From contig JAMCXS010000022.1 of the NCBI GenBank assembly GCA_023474345.1, forward strand, positions 124,001 through 188,000: a stretch of DNA of 64,000 nucleotides, in the 5' to 3' direction. Positions 53,514-63,406 of the stretch are shown here, piece after piece. Every line of letters starts with the position of its first letter. Within the stretch, counting starts at the first letter, position 1. Below the pieces are notes generated by a model. It had not been told where the DNA came from. It did not search any database and worked only from the letters and a program-made list of their open reading frames with translations. The DNA comes from Acidobacteriota bacterium. GTDB lineage: Bacteria > Acidobacteriota > Terriglobia > UBA7540. The translations under genes were made by a program, and so were the position numbers.

Positions 53514-54509
53514 TCAGAACAAAGGCGAAGGTCTAGGAGAATCAACCCCTTCTCTGCCTTTTGATGCAAACCTGGCATTGACGGAACTGAGCACCTGAGC
53601 CTGAACTTCGGGATCGTCTCCAAACGCCGGAAACCAGGTTACCTCAGACTCCCGGCGAAACCAAGTCATCTGGCGTTTTGCATACTGCCTGGTCGTGGCC
53701 TGCATTTCACCGACCGCATCCTGCCAAGTCATTTCACCAGCCAGAGCGGCCGCAACCTGGCGGTAACCGATCGCGCCCAAAGCTTTTATCTGCCGAGCGT
53801 CAGGCCGCGCAAGCAAGCAACGCACTTCTTCTCGCAGCCCTGAAGCGAACATCTGCTCCACCCGCTGATTGATGCGCGCATTTAAATCGATGCGGGCGGG
53901 GTTCAGCCCGATCTTGACGCAACGGAAACCCTGCAAGGGTTCCCGACCCCGCGCATGCAACGCCGACATTGACTCCCGTGCGAGCACGCATACTTCCACC
54001 GCCCGGATCACCTTTTGCAGATCCTGGGGATCAATGCGTGCTGCCGAGGCCGGATCCAGCCGCTCAAGCAGACGGTGAACAAACTCGCGGCCACGGCGGT
54101 CCGCCAAACGGCGCAGCCGCGCCCGCAAACGCTCCGAGCGCGGCGGGCCATCGAATATACCTAGCAACAAAGCGCGCAAGTAAAGGCCGGTTCCTCCCAC
54201 CAGAATCGGCAGTTTTGCCCGCAGGCGAATTTCACCAAGCACCTTCAGTGCTTCCCGCCGAAAGTCTCCGGCGGTAAAGTCCTCTCCAGGATCCAAGGAG
54301 TCCACCAGATGGTGCGGAATTCCCCGGCGCTCCGCTGCCGGAAGCTTGCCTGTCCCGATATCAAACCCTCGGTAAATCTGGACGGAATCATAGTTTACGA
54401 TTTCCCCGTCCAAGCGTTCGGCAAGGTAAAGAGCCAGGGCAGATTTGCCTGCCGCCGTGGGCCCGACGATAGCAACGAGTGGATACTCCTCAACTTTCCC
54501 ATCCTTCAT
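53514..54509 (-). CDS. miaA: tRNA dimethylallyltransferase
   Basis: 331 residues from ATG 54509. It adds a dimethylallyl group to A37 of tRNAs reading UNN codons. Landmarks are [58 protein letters not shown] and [14 protein letters not shown]. The N-terminal frame upstream of residue 76 of the longest open frame has no family match. A GTG or TTG slightly downstream is an alternative start. Confidence 0.95.
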   Translation of the reverse strand: MKDGKVEEYPLVAIVGPTAAGKSALALYLAERLDGEIVNYDSVQIYRGFDIGTGKLPAAERRGIPHHLVDSLDPGEDFTAGDFRREALKVLGEIRLRAKLPILVGGTGLYLRALLLGIFDGPPRSERLRARLRRLADRRGREFVHRLLERLDPASAARIDPQDLQKVIRAVEVCVLARESMSALHARGREPLQGFRCVKIGLNPARIDLNARINQRVEQMFASGLREEVRCLLARPDARQIKALGAIGYRQVAAALAGEMTWQDAVGEMQATTRQYAKRQMTWFRRESEVTWFPAFGDDPEVQAQVLSSVNARFASKGREGVDSPRPSPLF

Positions 54510-54849
54510 ACTAAGCGCAGGTAACGAGCAAGTAAAAAGCTCAGAATCGCAGTGAGCAGAAGAAAAGCGCCCAGCAATTGGGACCTCGACGGCTGTTGCA
54601 TAATGCGATGACAGGATCGATAACCTCAAATTGCGGCGGAGAACGGAATCGTCCTTTTCTGACGGACGACCCTTCCTGCGTCCTTCCGTCTCCCTTTCAA
54701 TCTTGATTCTATCCGACCCATCAAGGGCATTCAAACCCTTTTATTGCAAGGGCCAGAGACATTTTGGGCGGCGCGCTGAGCAGTTCCGCGCTTGGTGACT
54801 ACACCGTATGCACGGCCGCCAAAAACGGCGCCACTCAGGAAGAAAAACG
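54510..54849. other. Intergenic region
   Basis: About 340 bases between the start of miaA and the end of the URO-D family gene, both minus strand. It must hold the miaA promoter; I could not define it. No gene or repeat is supported. Confidence 0.4.
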
Positions 54850-55893
54850 TTACGCTCGCCCGAACTCCCGTGCCGCCTCAATCAGCGCCAGCATGTTGGC
54901 CCTTGGCATTCCGGGGCTGACCCCGCCGCCCAGGGAGAGAATGATTCCCTTGCCTCCGGTCTTCCGCAGAATATTAAGGGCGCTGGTTTTGACGTCTCCA
55001 GGAGACCCGCGGGTTCCGATCTCCAGGGGAGGGACGTTCCCCATTAGACAGATTTTTCCCTTCGTTCTCTCGCGAGCGTCGCCCACGTCTAATTTGTAGC
55101 TCCAATTCAAAACATCGAAGCCTGCCGCAGCCAAATCTTCCAGAAAGGGAGCGATATTGGCGTCATTGTGGTAAACCTTCACCCAAGCTTCCGGAAAGCT
55201 CTCAAATATTCGCTTCAAATAGGGATGCGCGAACTCCACGTAGTGCTTTGGCGACAGGAAACCCACGATATCATCAAGAATAAAAATCCCTTCGACGCTC
55301 GGGCCGATCACCTCCGCTTGTGCTTTCAGCCACCGGATGATGCCGTCGGTCACAAAGGCCATCAACTTGTGGACCCCCCCGGGATTGTCGGCTATGTCCA
55401 GCATTAATTCGGTGATGCCGCGAAGATAAGCCGCTGTACAAACAGGCCCACGGGCTGTGGCCATGCGAATCTCGTAACCCTCCTCCACAATTCGGGATTT
55501 CTGTTTCTGATACCTGTGGAGCGCTGCAGGCATGAGGCCGTCTGTATAGGGATCAAGCGGTGAGAGCTGATCCAAATCTTCCAAGCGAAACAAAGCGCGA
55601 AATTGGCTGGGAGGCTGATTCTTGTGGAAGCAAATCTTGCAGCCCAGGGCGGAAGGTTCGATTGCCATGCCGAATTCCGCCCACCAGGATGGGAAGACAA
55701 TGGTCTCAGGAAACTCCTTCATGATTCTGAGATTCGAGCGAAACCACGCCTCCGGATCAAAGTAATAATCAAGGTGACTCATCCCTAAGTAGCCGGGGAT
55801 CCAGGGGCTGTCAATGATCAGAGCGACAGGGATTTGTTCGACGGGCTGCAGCTTGGCGGCTTTTTTATAAAGCTCCCATTGTTCAGGACGCAT
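54850..55893 (-). CDS. Uroporphyrinogen decarboxylase (URO-D)-family protein
   Basis: 347 residues, TIM-barrel of the URO-D/MtaA superfamily. The C-terminal VYHNDANIAPFLEDLAAAGFDVLNW and LSLGGGVSPGMPRANMLALIEAA segments and the N-terminal RPEQWELYKKAAKLQPVEQIP support the family. It is more like corrinoid methyltransferase-type members (acting on methylated compounds) than true heme enzyme HemE. No heme or corrinoid gene is adjacent, so substrate is unknown. ATG 55893 follows GAGGGCAC. Confidence 0.8.
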   Translation of the reverse strand: MRPEQWELYKKAAKLQPVEQIPVALIIDSPWIPGYLGMSHLDYYFDPEAWFRSNLRIMKEFPETIVFPSWWAEFGMAIEPSALGCKICFHKNQPPSQFRALFRLEDLDQLSPLDPYTDGLMPAALHRYQKQKSRIVEEGYEIRMATARGPVCTAAYLRGITELMLDIADNPGGVHKLMAFVTDGIIRWLKAQAEVIGPSVEGIFILDDIVGFLSPKHYVEFAHPYLKRIFESFPEAWVKVYHNDANIAPFLEDLAAAGFDVLNWSYKLDVGDARERTKGKICLMGNVPPLEIGTRGSPGDVKTSALNILRKTGGKGIILSLGGGVSPGMPRANMLALIEAAREFGRA

Positions 55894-56084
55894 TGTGTGC
55901 CCTCGACTTTCAACTCAATCGTACATTGCAAGAATTAAATGACGCGGCCGGGCAAAGTCGACTTTTACCGCTACCGAGCCGGTTATTGCCTTCCGGCGCG
56001 CCTGTTGGCGCTAATACCTTTCAGAAGATGGCGTCGGGGGTCAGTATAAAGCGAGCTCTGAAATTTGAAAATGGAAATCCGGGC

Positions 56085-57113
56085 TCAATAGTTCCCCGGC
56101 TCCATGTTGTAAAAATAGATGAATTCCAGCACCAGATGCTTGCCGGTAAACTGCGTCGGCAAGGGCGGGAAGGGATTCGAAGCACGGATGGAAGCAAGCG
56201 CGGCGGTGTCCAGAGGCGGCGACCCTGATGAAGCCAGCAAACGCAGTTGCGGCACCGAACCGTCCTTAAGGATTTCAAAAACCAAGGCCACCCGCCCTTT
56301 TTCGCCCAGGCGTGCCGATTCAGGGATCATTGAGTACCAATTCCGGCGCACAATGTAAACAACTCGGGCAAGGTAGGGCCCAAAGTTTACGCCACGGGTA
56401 TCGGAAAGGATAATGGGGCCGGAGGTCGAAAAATTCGGGTTGAGGTTCTGGAGCTGGTAAGCGGAATCTCCAGAACCGATCGAAGCACCACCATTGGGAT
56501 TCTGGGCGGCGGCCTGGAGAGATTGCTGAATCTCCTGGCCGGGCGTCGAGACCGGTATATGCACGGGAGAATCCCCTGAGACTGTGGGTGGCTTAACGTT
56601 CAGCAAGCGCAACTGGGCTTCCTGTTGTTCCTCTTTTTTAGGGGCTGGCGGAGGCGGAGCAGGCGGCTTAGCCGCTTGGGCCATGGTTTTGGGCGCAGGC
56701 TTCGGCGCGGGCGGCGCTGGAGGCGGAGTAGGAGCATGGTGCCCGCCGGCAATTTCCGGCAGACGCGAGTTACCGCGCATGTAGGGCATGCGCAGCCCGT
56801 GATCGTTGATCACCGGCGACTTGCCTTGCGCAATGCGATTCTGGTCGGACAGGTTGTTGGTAATGGGAGGTTTCTTGGCAGGGCGCAAAAGATCCCGCGG
56901 GAAGTACAGCAGCGTGGCCTGCTGCTGGGGTTTCGGCTTGGCCTCAAGCAGCAGCATCCTGGCCGTTTCAGGAAATAGGCGAGGGGAAAAAATCAGGAAG
57001 AGTGCGATGAAAAACTGGAAGAAGACGGCCAGCAGGAACGACGTCCGACGGCGCCAGCGCGCAACTTCGGTTTCATAGTCGATCAGCAGCCGGAACTCAG
57101 GTTGGTTACTCAT
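56085..57113 (-). CDS. TonB-like energy-transduction protein
   Basis: 342 residues: one N-terminal membrane segment (SFLLAVFFQFFIALFLIFSP), a long Pro/Ala/Lys-rich stretch (about residues 120-165) typical of TonB spacers, and a TonB C-terminal domain near 250-342 (YLARVVYIVRRNWYSMIPESARLGEKGRVALVFEILKDGSVPQLRLLASSGSPPLDTAALASIRASNPFPPLP in pieces). It should link an ExbB/ExbD motor to outer-membrane receptors. exbB/exbD are not in this window. Confidence 0.85.
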   Translation of the reverse strand: MSNQPEFRLLIDYETEVARWRRRTSFLLAVFFQFFIALFLIFSPRLFPETARMLLLEAKPKPQQQATLLYFPRDLLRPAKKPPITNNLSDQNRIAQGKSPVINDHGLRMPYMRGNSRLPEIAGGHHAPTPPPAPPAPKPAPKTMAQAAKPPAPPPPAPKKEEQQEAQLRLLNVKPPTVSGDSPVHIPVSTPGQEIQQSLQAAAQNPNGGASIGSGDSAYQLQNLNPNFSTSGPIILSDTRGVNFGPYLARVVYIVRRNWYSMIPESARLGEKGRVALVFEILKDGSVPQLRLLASSGSPPLDTAALASIRASNPFPPLPTQFTGKHLVLEFIYFYNMEPGNY

Positions 57114-57155
57114 GATTCCTTGGGTCTGCCAGGCGCGGCTAGTTCCTGGCCGGAA

Positions 57156-58193
57156 TTACAGCTCGCCGCTATGTCCTACTGATCGAGTCAACGGGACGTG
57201 GACGCGTCCCGCATGTTCTTCGATGCAAAACATCACCCGCTCGGCTAAAGCCAGCGCGTCTCGCCCTTCCCGGCCTCCCACCAGCGGCAATCGCCGCGTT
57301 CGCACGCAATCTACAAACGATTCGAGTTCTGCCTGCAACGGTTCCCCGTTCTGAGTCTCCAGCTTGCGAAAACCAATACGCGGCGGCGTCCCCTCATGAT
57401 CCACGCTCAACAGGAGCGCATCGCGCCGGGTGAAATCGATGGAAATATATTCGTGAGGCTGAAAATATCGGAACTTTCGTACCTTTTCCGTGCTCACCCG
57501 GCTCGCCGTAAAATTAGCAACTGCCCCGTTCTCAAACTCGACCCTGGCGTTGGCAATATCAACCTTGTTGGAAAGCACCGGAAGCCCCACCGCCCGGACG
57601 TCGCTTACCGGAGCCTCTACCATCCAGATTACCAGATCGAGGTCATGAATCATAAGGTCAAATACAACATCCACGTCCAGGCTACGCGCGCTGAAAACTC
57701 CCAGACGGTGGATCTCAAAGAACAGGGGCTGGCGCGTCACCGCCTTCGCCGCCACAACACCGGGATTGAAACGCTCGAGATGTCCAACCTGTAAGATGTG
57801 CCCCGTGCGGTCCGCCACCTGAATGAGTTTTTCGGCTTCCTCCAGGTTGCGCGCGATCGGCTTTTCCACCAAAACGTCCACTCCGCCCTCAAGAGCGCGG
57901 CGCGCCACATTGGCATGCTCCGTTGTCGGAATCACAACGCTGACTGCCTGCGCCGCCGCGAGGGTCTCTTCGAGGCTGGTAAAGGTCTTTACTCCCAGTT
58001 CCGCTGCCAGCGCACGCGCTCGATCCGGCTTCTGGTCATAAACCCCGACAAGTTCCACCGCCGGGACTTGCTTGAAAGTGCGGGCGTGACGCTTGCCGTG
58101 TTCGCCTGCTCCGATGACAGCTACGGTTACCTTTTGCAACTGCGCGACACTCTCCTTCGTCGGGCGCGGCGCCGGATCTGACGGACGGACCAA
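57156..58193 (-). CDS. Gfo/Idh/MocA oxidoreductase next to lpxI (GnnA-like candidate)
   Basis: 345 residues with an intact Rossmann start (VAVIGAGEHGKRHARTF), the catalytic-type EKPIARNLEEAEKL and the later GHLERFNP, VFDLMIHDLDLVIWMV segments. It is the last gene of fabZ-lpxA-lpxI-gfo. In several bacteria an oxidoreductase at this place is GnnA, which oxidises UDP-GlcNAc at C3 so that a DegT-type partner (GnnB) can make the 2,3-diamino sugar for lipid A. No GnnB is adjacent. A GnnA role here is inference from context. Confidence 0.8.
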   Translation of the reverse strand: MVRPSDPAPRPTKESVAQLQKVTVAVIGAGEHGKRHARTFKQVPAVELVGVYDQKPDRARALAAELGVKTFTSLEETLAAAQAVSVVIPTTEHANVARRALEGGVDVLVEKPIARNLEEAEKLIQVADRTGHILQVGHLERFNPGVVAAKAVTRQPLFFEIHRLGVFSARSLDVDVVFDLMIHDLDLVIWMVEAPVSDVRAVGLPVLSNKVDIANARVEFENGAVANFTASRVSTEKVRKFRYFQPHEYISIDFTRRDALLLSVDHEGTPPRIGFRKLETQNGEPLQAELESFVDCVRTRRLPLVGGREGRDALALAERVMFCIEEHAGRVHVPLTRSVGHSGEL

Positions 58194-58215
58194 TAGTTTG
58201 GCGAAAGACTCAATC

Positions 58216-59028
58216 CTAATCCTTCATCCCCACAACGGCGATTCCGGCCCGATTTGCCTCCTCAATCAACTGCTCTCGCTCAAACAAAAGCGTTCTCTCC
58301 GCATCCACGGCCAGCGCCCGAGCGTTGGACCGGCTCATTACCCGGATCGTGTTGACTCCCACAACAGGGACATCAAATCGCATATCCTGTTTAGGCTTAC
58401 TTACTTTGACGATCACCAGGCGCTTTCCGTTACTCAAGGCAGCCGCGCGCTCGATCGCCGCGTCAGTTCCTTCCATGGCCTCGATGGCAACACAGGCGCG
58501 GTCCGCAACCACAATTGTCTGCCCGATATCGAGCCCGGCAATCTTTTTGGCGATTTCCCTGCCATAAGCAATATCCGCACGTTCGCTCGGGTCGGGCGCG
58601 CGCTTAGTCAGCAAACCGGCGGTCGCCAGGAGCGGCTTGAGAAACAGCGTGGAATCGACAACCCGGATGCCCCGCGCTTCGAGCATGCGAACAAAGGCCC
58701 CGATCAGCGCATCTGTATTTTTTCGGTGCATGCCTTGCAAGACCCGGTGTAAAACCCCGTCTGGCTTGATCGAGCTGAAAAGCTGGACGTGTTTCACCTG
58801 CCCAGCCAGGATCACCTTCTTAACGCTCCTGGCCGCGAGCAGTTCAAGCAGCTTGCTGACCTCGCCAAGGCTCAGCCACTCAACCTCGCGTGCGCTTTCA
58901 GCAAGTTCAGGAAAGGCCTCTTCTTTGATGGCCACAACCAACGGGTCGATGCCTCGGTCATGCGCCGCCTCAAGAACCAGAAACGGGAAGCGCCCGTTGC
59001 CCGCGATGATGGCAAATTTTTCATTCAT
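58216..59028 (-). CDS. lpxI: UDP-2,3-diacylglucosamine pyrophosphatase LpxI
   Basis: 270 residues of the DUF1009/LpxI family. It hydrolyses UDP-2,3-diacylglucosamine to lipid X in lipid A synthesis; LpxH of other bacteria does the same job by a different fold. Landmarks are IAGNGRFPFLVLEAA, VILAGQVKHV, STLFLKPLLATAGLLT and the active-site segment KQDMRFDVPVVGVNTI with the expected Asp. It sits between lpxA (upstream) and the oxidoreductase. Confidence 0.95.
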   Translation of the reverse strand: MNEKFAIIAGNGRFPFLVLEAAHDRGIDPLVVAIKEEAFPELAESAREVEWLSLGEVSKLLELLAARSVKKVILAGQVKHVQLFSSIKPDGVLHRVLQGMHRKNTDALIGAFVRMLEARGIRVVDSTLFLKPLLATAGLLTKRAPDPSERADIAYGREIAKKIAGLDIGQTIVVADRACVAIEAMEGTDAAIERAAALSNGKRLVIVKVSKPKQDMRFDVPVVGVNTIRVMSRSNARALAVDAERTLLFEREQLIEEANRAGIAVVGMKD

Positions 59029-59113
59029 GTGCGCCGATAAAGGTTCTCTCCGAAGTCCGCTGAGTGCCAGCCGTATCCCAAACCGCTCCTGCTGCTTTCA
59101 ACGCAGGCTCTTT

Positions 59114-59890
59114 TTACTTCACGACACCGCGCACCGAGGTCTTGACGAAGTCTACCAGTGCCCGCACGTGAGAAGACTTGATACCCTCTTTCTCCAGCTT
59201 TTCAAGCGCCTGAGTCGTATTCAACTTGGAGCGGCAGAGAATTCGGAAAGCGGCCTGGAGTTCGTCAATATCTTCGGAGGTGAGGCCGATGCGTTCAAGC
59301 CCTAAACGGTTTGCGCCGTAAACCGACATGGGCCGTTCAGCAGAGGTTTTTGAGTAAGGAAGGATGTCCTTGTTGACAACGGTATAACTGCCCAGGAAGC
59401 TATAAGCCCCGATTCGGGTAAACTGGTGGATTCCGCAAAACGCCCCCACGATCGCATAGTCCCCAATTTCAACGTGCCCCGCCAACGACGCCCCGTTGGC
59501 CATGATAATATGGTCGCCGAGTTGGCAGTCATGCGCCACGTGGACGTAAGCCATAAGCAGGTTTTGGCTGCCAATGCGCGTAATGCCACCGTCACCTGCC
59601 GTGCCTCGGTGGATGGTGACGAATTCCCGGAAAACGTTCTGGTCGCCAATTTCGAGGTGCGTTCGCTCGCCCTGATACTTGACATCCTGCGGGTCGAGCC
59701 CGATGGAAGCGTAGGGGAATATGCGGTTACGCTTGCCAAACTTTGCGGGCCCGCCCAAAACCACGTGCGACATGATCTCACAGTCTTCGCCAATTTCCAC
59801 GTCTTCCCCAATCACGCTATAGGGGCCGACCGTAACGTTGCAGGCGAGTCGGGCTTTAGGATGAATGATGGCTGTCGGGTGTGCTTTCAT
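59114..59890 (-). CDS. lpxA: Acyl-[ACP]-UDP-N-acetylglucosamine O-acyltransferase
   Basis: 258 residues, left-handed beta-helix with hexapeptide repeats from the N-terminus (AIIHPKARLACNVTVGPYSVIGEDVEIGEDCEIMSHVVL), and the catalytic His in VHVAHDCQLGD. The C-terminal helices (ALEKLEKEGIKSSHVRALVDFVK) complete it. It starts lipid A synthesis by acylating UDP-GlcNAc. It overlaps fabZ by 4 bases. Confidence 0.96.
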   Translation of the reverse strand: MKAHPTAIIHPKARLACNVTVGPYSVIGEDVEIGEDCEIMSHVVLGGPAKFGKRNRIFPYASIGLDPQDVKYQGERTHLEIGDQNVFREFVTIHRGTAGDGGITRIGSQNLLMAYVHVAHDCQLGDHIIMANGASLAGHVEIGDYAIVGAFCGIHQFTRIGAYSFLGSYTVVNKDILPYSKTSAERPMSVYGANRLGLERIGLTSEDIDELQAAFRILCRSKLNTTQALEKLEKEGIKSSHVRALVDFVKTSVRGVVK

Positions 59891-60387
59891 GAACCGGGGT
59901 TCTCCACGATCGCGAAAAGCACAGTCGCCTCAGCCACCAACTTGTTTTCAACGGTTGCGCGTCCTTGCATCTTGCCAAAATTGTTGCGCCGGTTAAGTAG
60001 CCGCATCTCCACGTGGAGCTGGTCGCCGGGCACCACCGGCCGGCGGAATTTAGCATTTTCAATGCCCGTAAAATAGATCAGCTTCTTTTCCTTTTCCGGC
60101 AGATCCCGATAGATCAGGACGCCGGCCACCTGCGCCATCGATTCAATGATCAGCACTCCCGGCATGACCGGGGCGCCGGGAAAATGCCCTTGGAAAAATT
60201 GCTCGTTGATCGTAACGTTCTTCAGACCCACAATTCGCTGGTCCGGCTCAAGCTCCAAGATTCTGTCCACCAGCAGAAACGGATAGCGGTGGGGCAGGAA
60301 TTTCATGATTTCCGTAATTCCGTAAACCGCCTTCGCGGCTTCCGAGGAACCTTTCTCCGCTTCCGATGTTAAAGTTGGATTATTCAC
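59887..60387 (-). CDS. fabZ: 3-hydroxyacyl-[ACP] dehydratase FabZ
   Basis: 166 residues, hot-dog fold. The active-site His is in FLPHRYPFLLVDRI and the Glu in GHFPGAPVMPGVLIIESMAQVAGV. It converts 3-hydroxyacyl-ACP to the enoyl form, competing with lpxA for the same substrate, which fits the adjacent genes. First gene of the lipid A group; an N-terminal Ser/Glu-rich extension of about 20 residues is present. Confidence 0.96.
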   Translation of the reverse strand: MNNPTLTSEAEKGSSEAAKAVYGITEIMKFLPHRYPFLLVDRILELEPDQRIVGLKNVTINEQFFQGHFPGAPVMPGVLIIESMAQVAGVLIYRDLPEKEKKLIYFTGIENAKFRRPVVPGDQLHVEMRLLNRRNNFGKMQGRATVENKLVAEATVLFAIVENPGS

Positions 60388-60482
60388 ATTGCACCTTCCG
60401 ACTGATAACCTGAATTGCTTACGCTCCCAACTCTCAATCTAGCTGGAGCACGTGAACGGCAATCGGCGAGGGCCGTGAAAGC

Positions 60483-60511
60483 ATTATAATCGAAAGCGCA
60501 GAGGGTTCCAA
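60483..60511 (-). promoter_or_regulatory. Promoter of the fabZ-lpxA-lpxI group
   Basis: On the minus strand TTGGAA (60511..60506), 17 bases, TATAAT (60488..60483). Transcription would start near 60476, giving a leader of about 90 bases. The rest of the 60388-60780 gap holds no supported gene. Confidence 0.5.
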
Positions 60512-60780
60512 TACCGAGTGTGGGCCAAGGACGCGCGCCGGACTTCTGCAGCGGAGTTGCACGCGTGTCAGCCCATGGTACAGCGGCTGCCCGTCACGCG
60601 CGCAAGCCCCAACTTATTACAGACGAACTCCGCCGCCGGGTTTCATGTCGCTGAGCCCACACCAGCAACCGGAGAGTAACTTTTTCCCGAGTGCGATTCA
60701 CGCGGCTGGCGGCAAGGCTGCCCGGGGCGTCAACTGTGCTAAACTGGCAAGTTATCACAACTTGCCGGGAGAAAAAGCGA

Positions 60781-61725
60781 GTGACCGCACGCATTCTGGA
60801 TGGCACAAAAATCCGCGACACCATCATGGAAGAGTTAGCGGAACAAATCCGCGATCTGAAAGGCGCAGGAATCACGCCCGGCCTGGCGGCGGTGCTGGTG
60901 GGAGAAAACCCCGCCTCGCAGATTTATGTCCGGAGCAAAGTCAAAACCTGTGAATCGCTGGGACTGCACAGCGAAAAAATCGAGTGGCCCGCGGACACCT
61001 CCACCGAGCGGCTGCTGCAACTGGTCCGTGACTTAAACAGCCGCGATGAAATTGACGGCATTCTGGTTCAGCTCCCGTTGCCGCCGCAAGTTGACACGAA
61101 AGCAATTCTTGAGGCGGTTAGCCCATCAAAAGACGTTGATGGTTTCCATCCCGTCAACATCGGCAATCTGGTGAGCGGACGCCTGGGCCTGGTCCCTTGC
61201 ACGCCGGCGGGCATCATTGAAGTCCTCCGCCGAAGCGGCATCACCATGCAGGGCGCTCGCGCCGTGGTCATCGGGCGCAGCGACATTGTCGGCAAGCCCG
61301 TAGCTATGCTTCTGCTCCATAACCACGCGACTGTGACGATCTGCCATTCAAAGACGCGCGACCTGGCCACCGTGGCCCGCGAAGGTGACATCCTGGTCGC
61401 GGCCATGGGGAAAGCGGCGTTTGTGACAGGTGAATTCATCAAGCCCGGCGCGACGGTCATTGACGTGGGCATTAACCGCCTGACTACAGAAGAAGAGGTT
61501 CGACGCATCTTTCATGACCCCGCACCGCCGCTCGAGAAATTGAGGAGCAAGGGCTCCGTCCTGGTAGGCGACGTGCAACCTGAAGACGTTCAGGAAAAGG
61601 CCGGAGCTTACACGCCGGTCCCTGGCGGCGTCGGTCCGCTGACGATCGCCATGTTGATGGCTAATACCGTTCAGGCGGCCAGGCTCCGACGCGGCGTCCA
61701 TCGAGCGCGGCTGGTCGACGACTAG
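60781..61725 (+). CDS. folD: Bifunctional methylenetetrahydrofolate dehydrogenase/cyclohydrolase
   Basis: 314 residues from GTG 60781 (GGGAGAAA upstream); the upstream in-frame extension has no family match. Landmarks are the catalytic Tyr/Lys in ASQIYVRSKVKTCE, DGILVQLPLPPQ, KDVDGFHPVNIGNL, GRSDIVGKPVAMLL and the C-terminal PVPGGVGPLTIAMLM. It makes 10-formyl-THF for purine synthesis. A slightly long basic C-terminal tail is present. Confidence 0.96.
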   Translation: MTARILDGTKIRDTIMEELAEQIRDLKGAGITPGLAAVLVGENPASQIYVRSKVKTCESLGLHSEKIEWPADTSTERLLQLVRDLNSRDEIDGILVQLPLPPQVDTKAILEAVSPSKDVDGFHPVNIGNLVSGRLGLVPCTPAGIIEVLRRSGITMQGARAVVIGRSDIVGKPVAMLLLHNHATVTICHSKTRDLATVAREGDILVAAMGKAAFVTGEFIKPGATVIDVGINRLTTEEEVRRIFHDPAPPLEKLRSKGSVLVGDVQPEDVQEKAGAYTPVPGGVGPLTIAMLMANTVQAARLRRGVHRARLVDD

Positions 61726-61778
61726 CTGCGCCTTGCGGATGAAAATCGGCCGAAAGTCGCGATCTCCATCTTGAAACC

Positions 61779-62414
61779 ATGCCTGACTCCGGAAAGTATT
61801 TTGGATTGACGGGCGGCATCGCCTCCGGCAAAAGCACCGTGGCCGCGGCGTTCAGCGAACTGGGCGCGCGCATCATTGACGCCGACAAGATCGGCCACGA
61901 ACTTTTGCACTCCACTTCTCCTGCCTTCCCGGAAATCGTCTCCGCCTTCGGGCCGGGCATCCTGGACCCTTCCGGTGAAATCGATCGCCGGCGTCTCGGC
62001 CCGCTGGTGTTTGCCAACCCAGCCAGGCTCCGGCAACTGAGCGCCATCCTGCATCCGCGCATCATCGATCGGGTTGAACAGTCTGCTCTGGAGTACTGCG
62101 CCCAAGATCCTGCGGCCGTGGTAATCGTCGATGCTGCGCTGGTCTACGAAGCGGGCATCGGCGGGCGCTTCAGGAAAATGATCGTCGCATGGTGCCGGCC
62201 TGAGCAACAGATCGAACGCTTGATCGCCAAGGCAGGCATTACGCGTGAGGAAGCCGAAAAGCGAATCGCGAGCCAAATACCTGCCGAAGAGAAGCGACGC
62301 CGCGCGGACTTTGTGATCGATTGCTCAGGCAGCATCGAGGAAACTCAACGGCAAGTGGAAGCTCTTTATCCCCGGCTCCGCAAGCTCGCCGAAACCGCCT
62401 GGCCCAGGCACTGA
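61779..62414 (+). CDS. coaE: Dephospho-CoA kinase
   Basis: 211 residues. Last step of coenzyme A synthesis. Landmarks are the P-loop LTGGIASGKSTV, INDADKIGHELL-type segment (IIDADKIGHELL), and RIASQIPAEEKRRRADFVIDCSGS. It follows folD by 53 bases on the same strand. Confidence 0.95.
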   Translation: MPDSGKYFGLTGGIASGKSTVAAAFSELGARIIDADKIGHELLHSTSPAFPEIVSAFGPGILDPSGEIDRRRLGPLVFANPARLRQLSAILHPRIIDRVEQSALEYCAQDPAAVVIVDAALVYEAGIGGRFRKMIVAWCRPEQQIERLIAKAGITREEAEKRIASQIPAEEKRRRADFVIDCSGSIEETQRQVEALYPRLRKLAETAWPRH

Positions 62415-62569
62415 ATCAGGCGGAAAGTCCCGGCATTCAGCCCAAAAGTTCATCCAGCACCGGAGCCCCAACACTCCGGGGCCGTTCGAATCCTCTCTAC
62501 TTCTTGACAAATCGTGGCACAATACGTTACGCAGTTTTTGCCAACCCGAGCGAATAGGAGTGTTCAGTC

Positions 62570-63406
62570 ATGAAGAAACATTTGGTTGTTCTCACTGCGA
62601 TTCTTGTTTTACTTGCGACGGCGGGGTTCGTCACTGTCTGCAGCCGTCCCACCACGTCGCAAAAGGAACCCGTCAAGCAGAAAGCGGAAGCTACGGCCAC
62701 GGCGTGGCCCGGCAGCAAATGGCCTATGCACGATATGCAGCGTCCCCAGCCACCTGTCATCACGCCCGGAACGTTCAGCACCCAGCAGACTCCCGGCAAA
62801 CCGCCTTCGGACGCAATCGTCTTGTTCAATGGCAAGGACCTGTCAAACTGGCAGTCCGTCAAGGGCGGACCAGCCCAGTGGAAAGTTGAACACGGCTATT
62901 TCGAGGTGGTCCCTGGCACGCCCGACATCGAGACCAAGCAGAAGTTCGGGGCCATCCAGTTGCATCTGGAATGGTCTGAGCCGACACCGGCCCACGGCTC
63001 CAGCCAGGGCCGCGGCAACAGCGGCGTGTTTCTCCAGGGCGAGTATGAGGTCCAGGTGCTCGACAGCTTCCACAACATCACTTATCCCGACGGCCAGGCG
63101 GGAGCCATTTACGGCCAGCACCCGCCGATGGTGAATGCTTGCCGGCCGCCCGGTGAGTGGGAAACCTACGACATCGCCTACACGCCGCCTGTCTGGCAGG
63201 ATGGCAAGGTCACCACGCCGCCCTACGTCACGGTCTTCATGAACGGCGTGCTGGTGCAGAACCACGCGGAGATCTTCGGGCCAACCTCGGGGTCCCCTCG
63301 ACCTTATCCGGACCTGGGCGGTGTGGGTCCGCTGCGCCTCCAGGATCACCACAACCCGGTGCGCTATCGCGACATCTGGATTCGCGAACTCAAGCCTGCG
63401 CCATAA
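62570..63406 (+). CDS. Exported 3-keto-disaccharide hydrolase-domain (DUF1080) protein
   Basis: 278 residues. A hydrophobic N-terminus (LVVLTAILVLLATAGFVTVC) ends at a Cys, so lipid anchoring is possible, but the residues before the Cys are not a canonical lipobox. The jelly-roll domain has IVLFNGKDLSNWQSVKGGPAQWKVEHGYFEVVPG, FGAIQLHLEWSEP, GNSGVFLQGEYEVQVLDSF and VRYRDIWIREL, as expected. The family has been linked to hydrolysis of 3-keto-glycosides; the substrate here is unknown. A TTGACA at 62504-62509 may be the -35 of its promoter, with a weak -10. Confidence 0.88.
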   Translation: MKKHLVVLTAILVLLATAGFVTVCSRPTTSQKEPVKQKAEATATAWPGSKWPMHDMQRPQPPVITPGTFSTQQTPGKPPSDAIVLFNGKDLSNWQSVKGGPAQWKVEHGYFEVVPGTPDIETKQKFGAIQLHLEWSEPTPAHGSSQGRGNSGVFLQGEYEVQVLDSFHNITYPDGQAGAIYGQHPPMVNACRPPGEWETYDIAYTPPVWQDGKVTTPPYVTVFMNGVLVQNHAEIFGPTSGSPRPYPDLGGVGPLRLQDHHNPVRYRDIWIRELKPAP

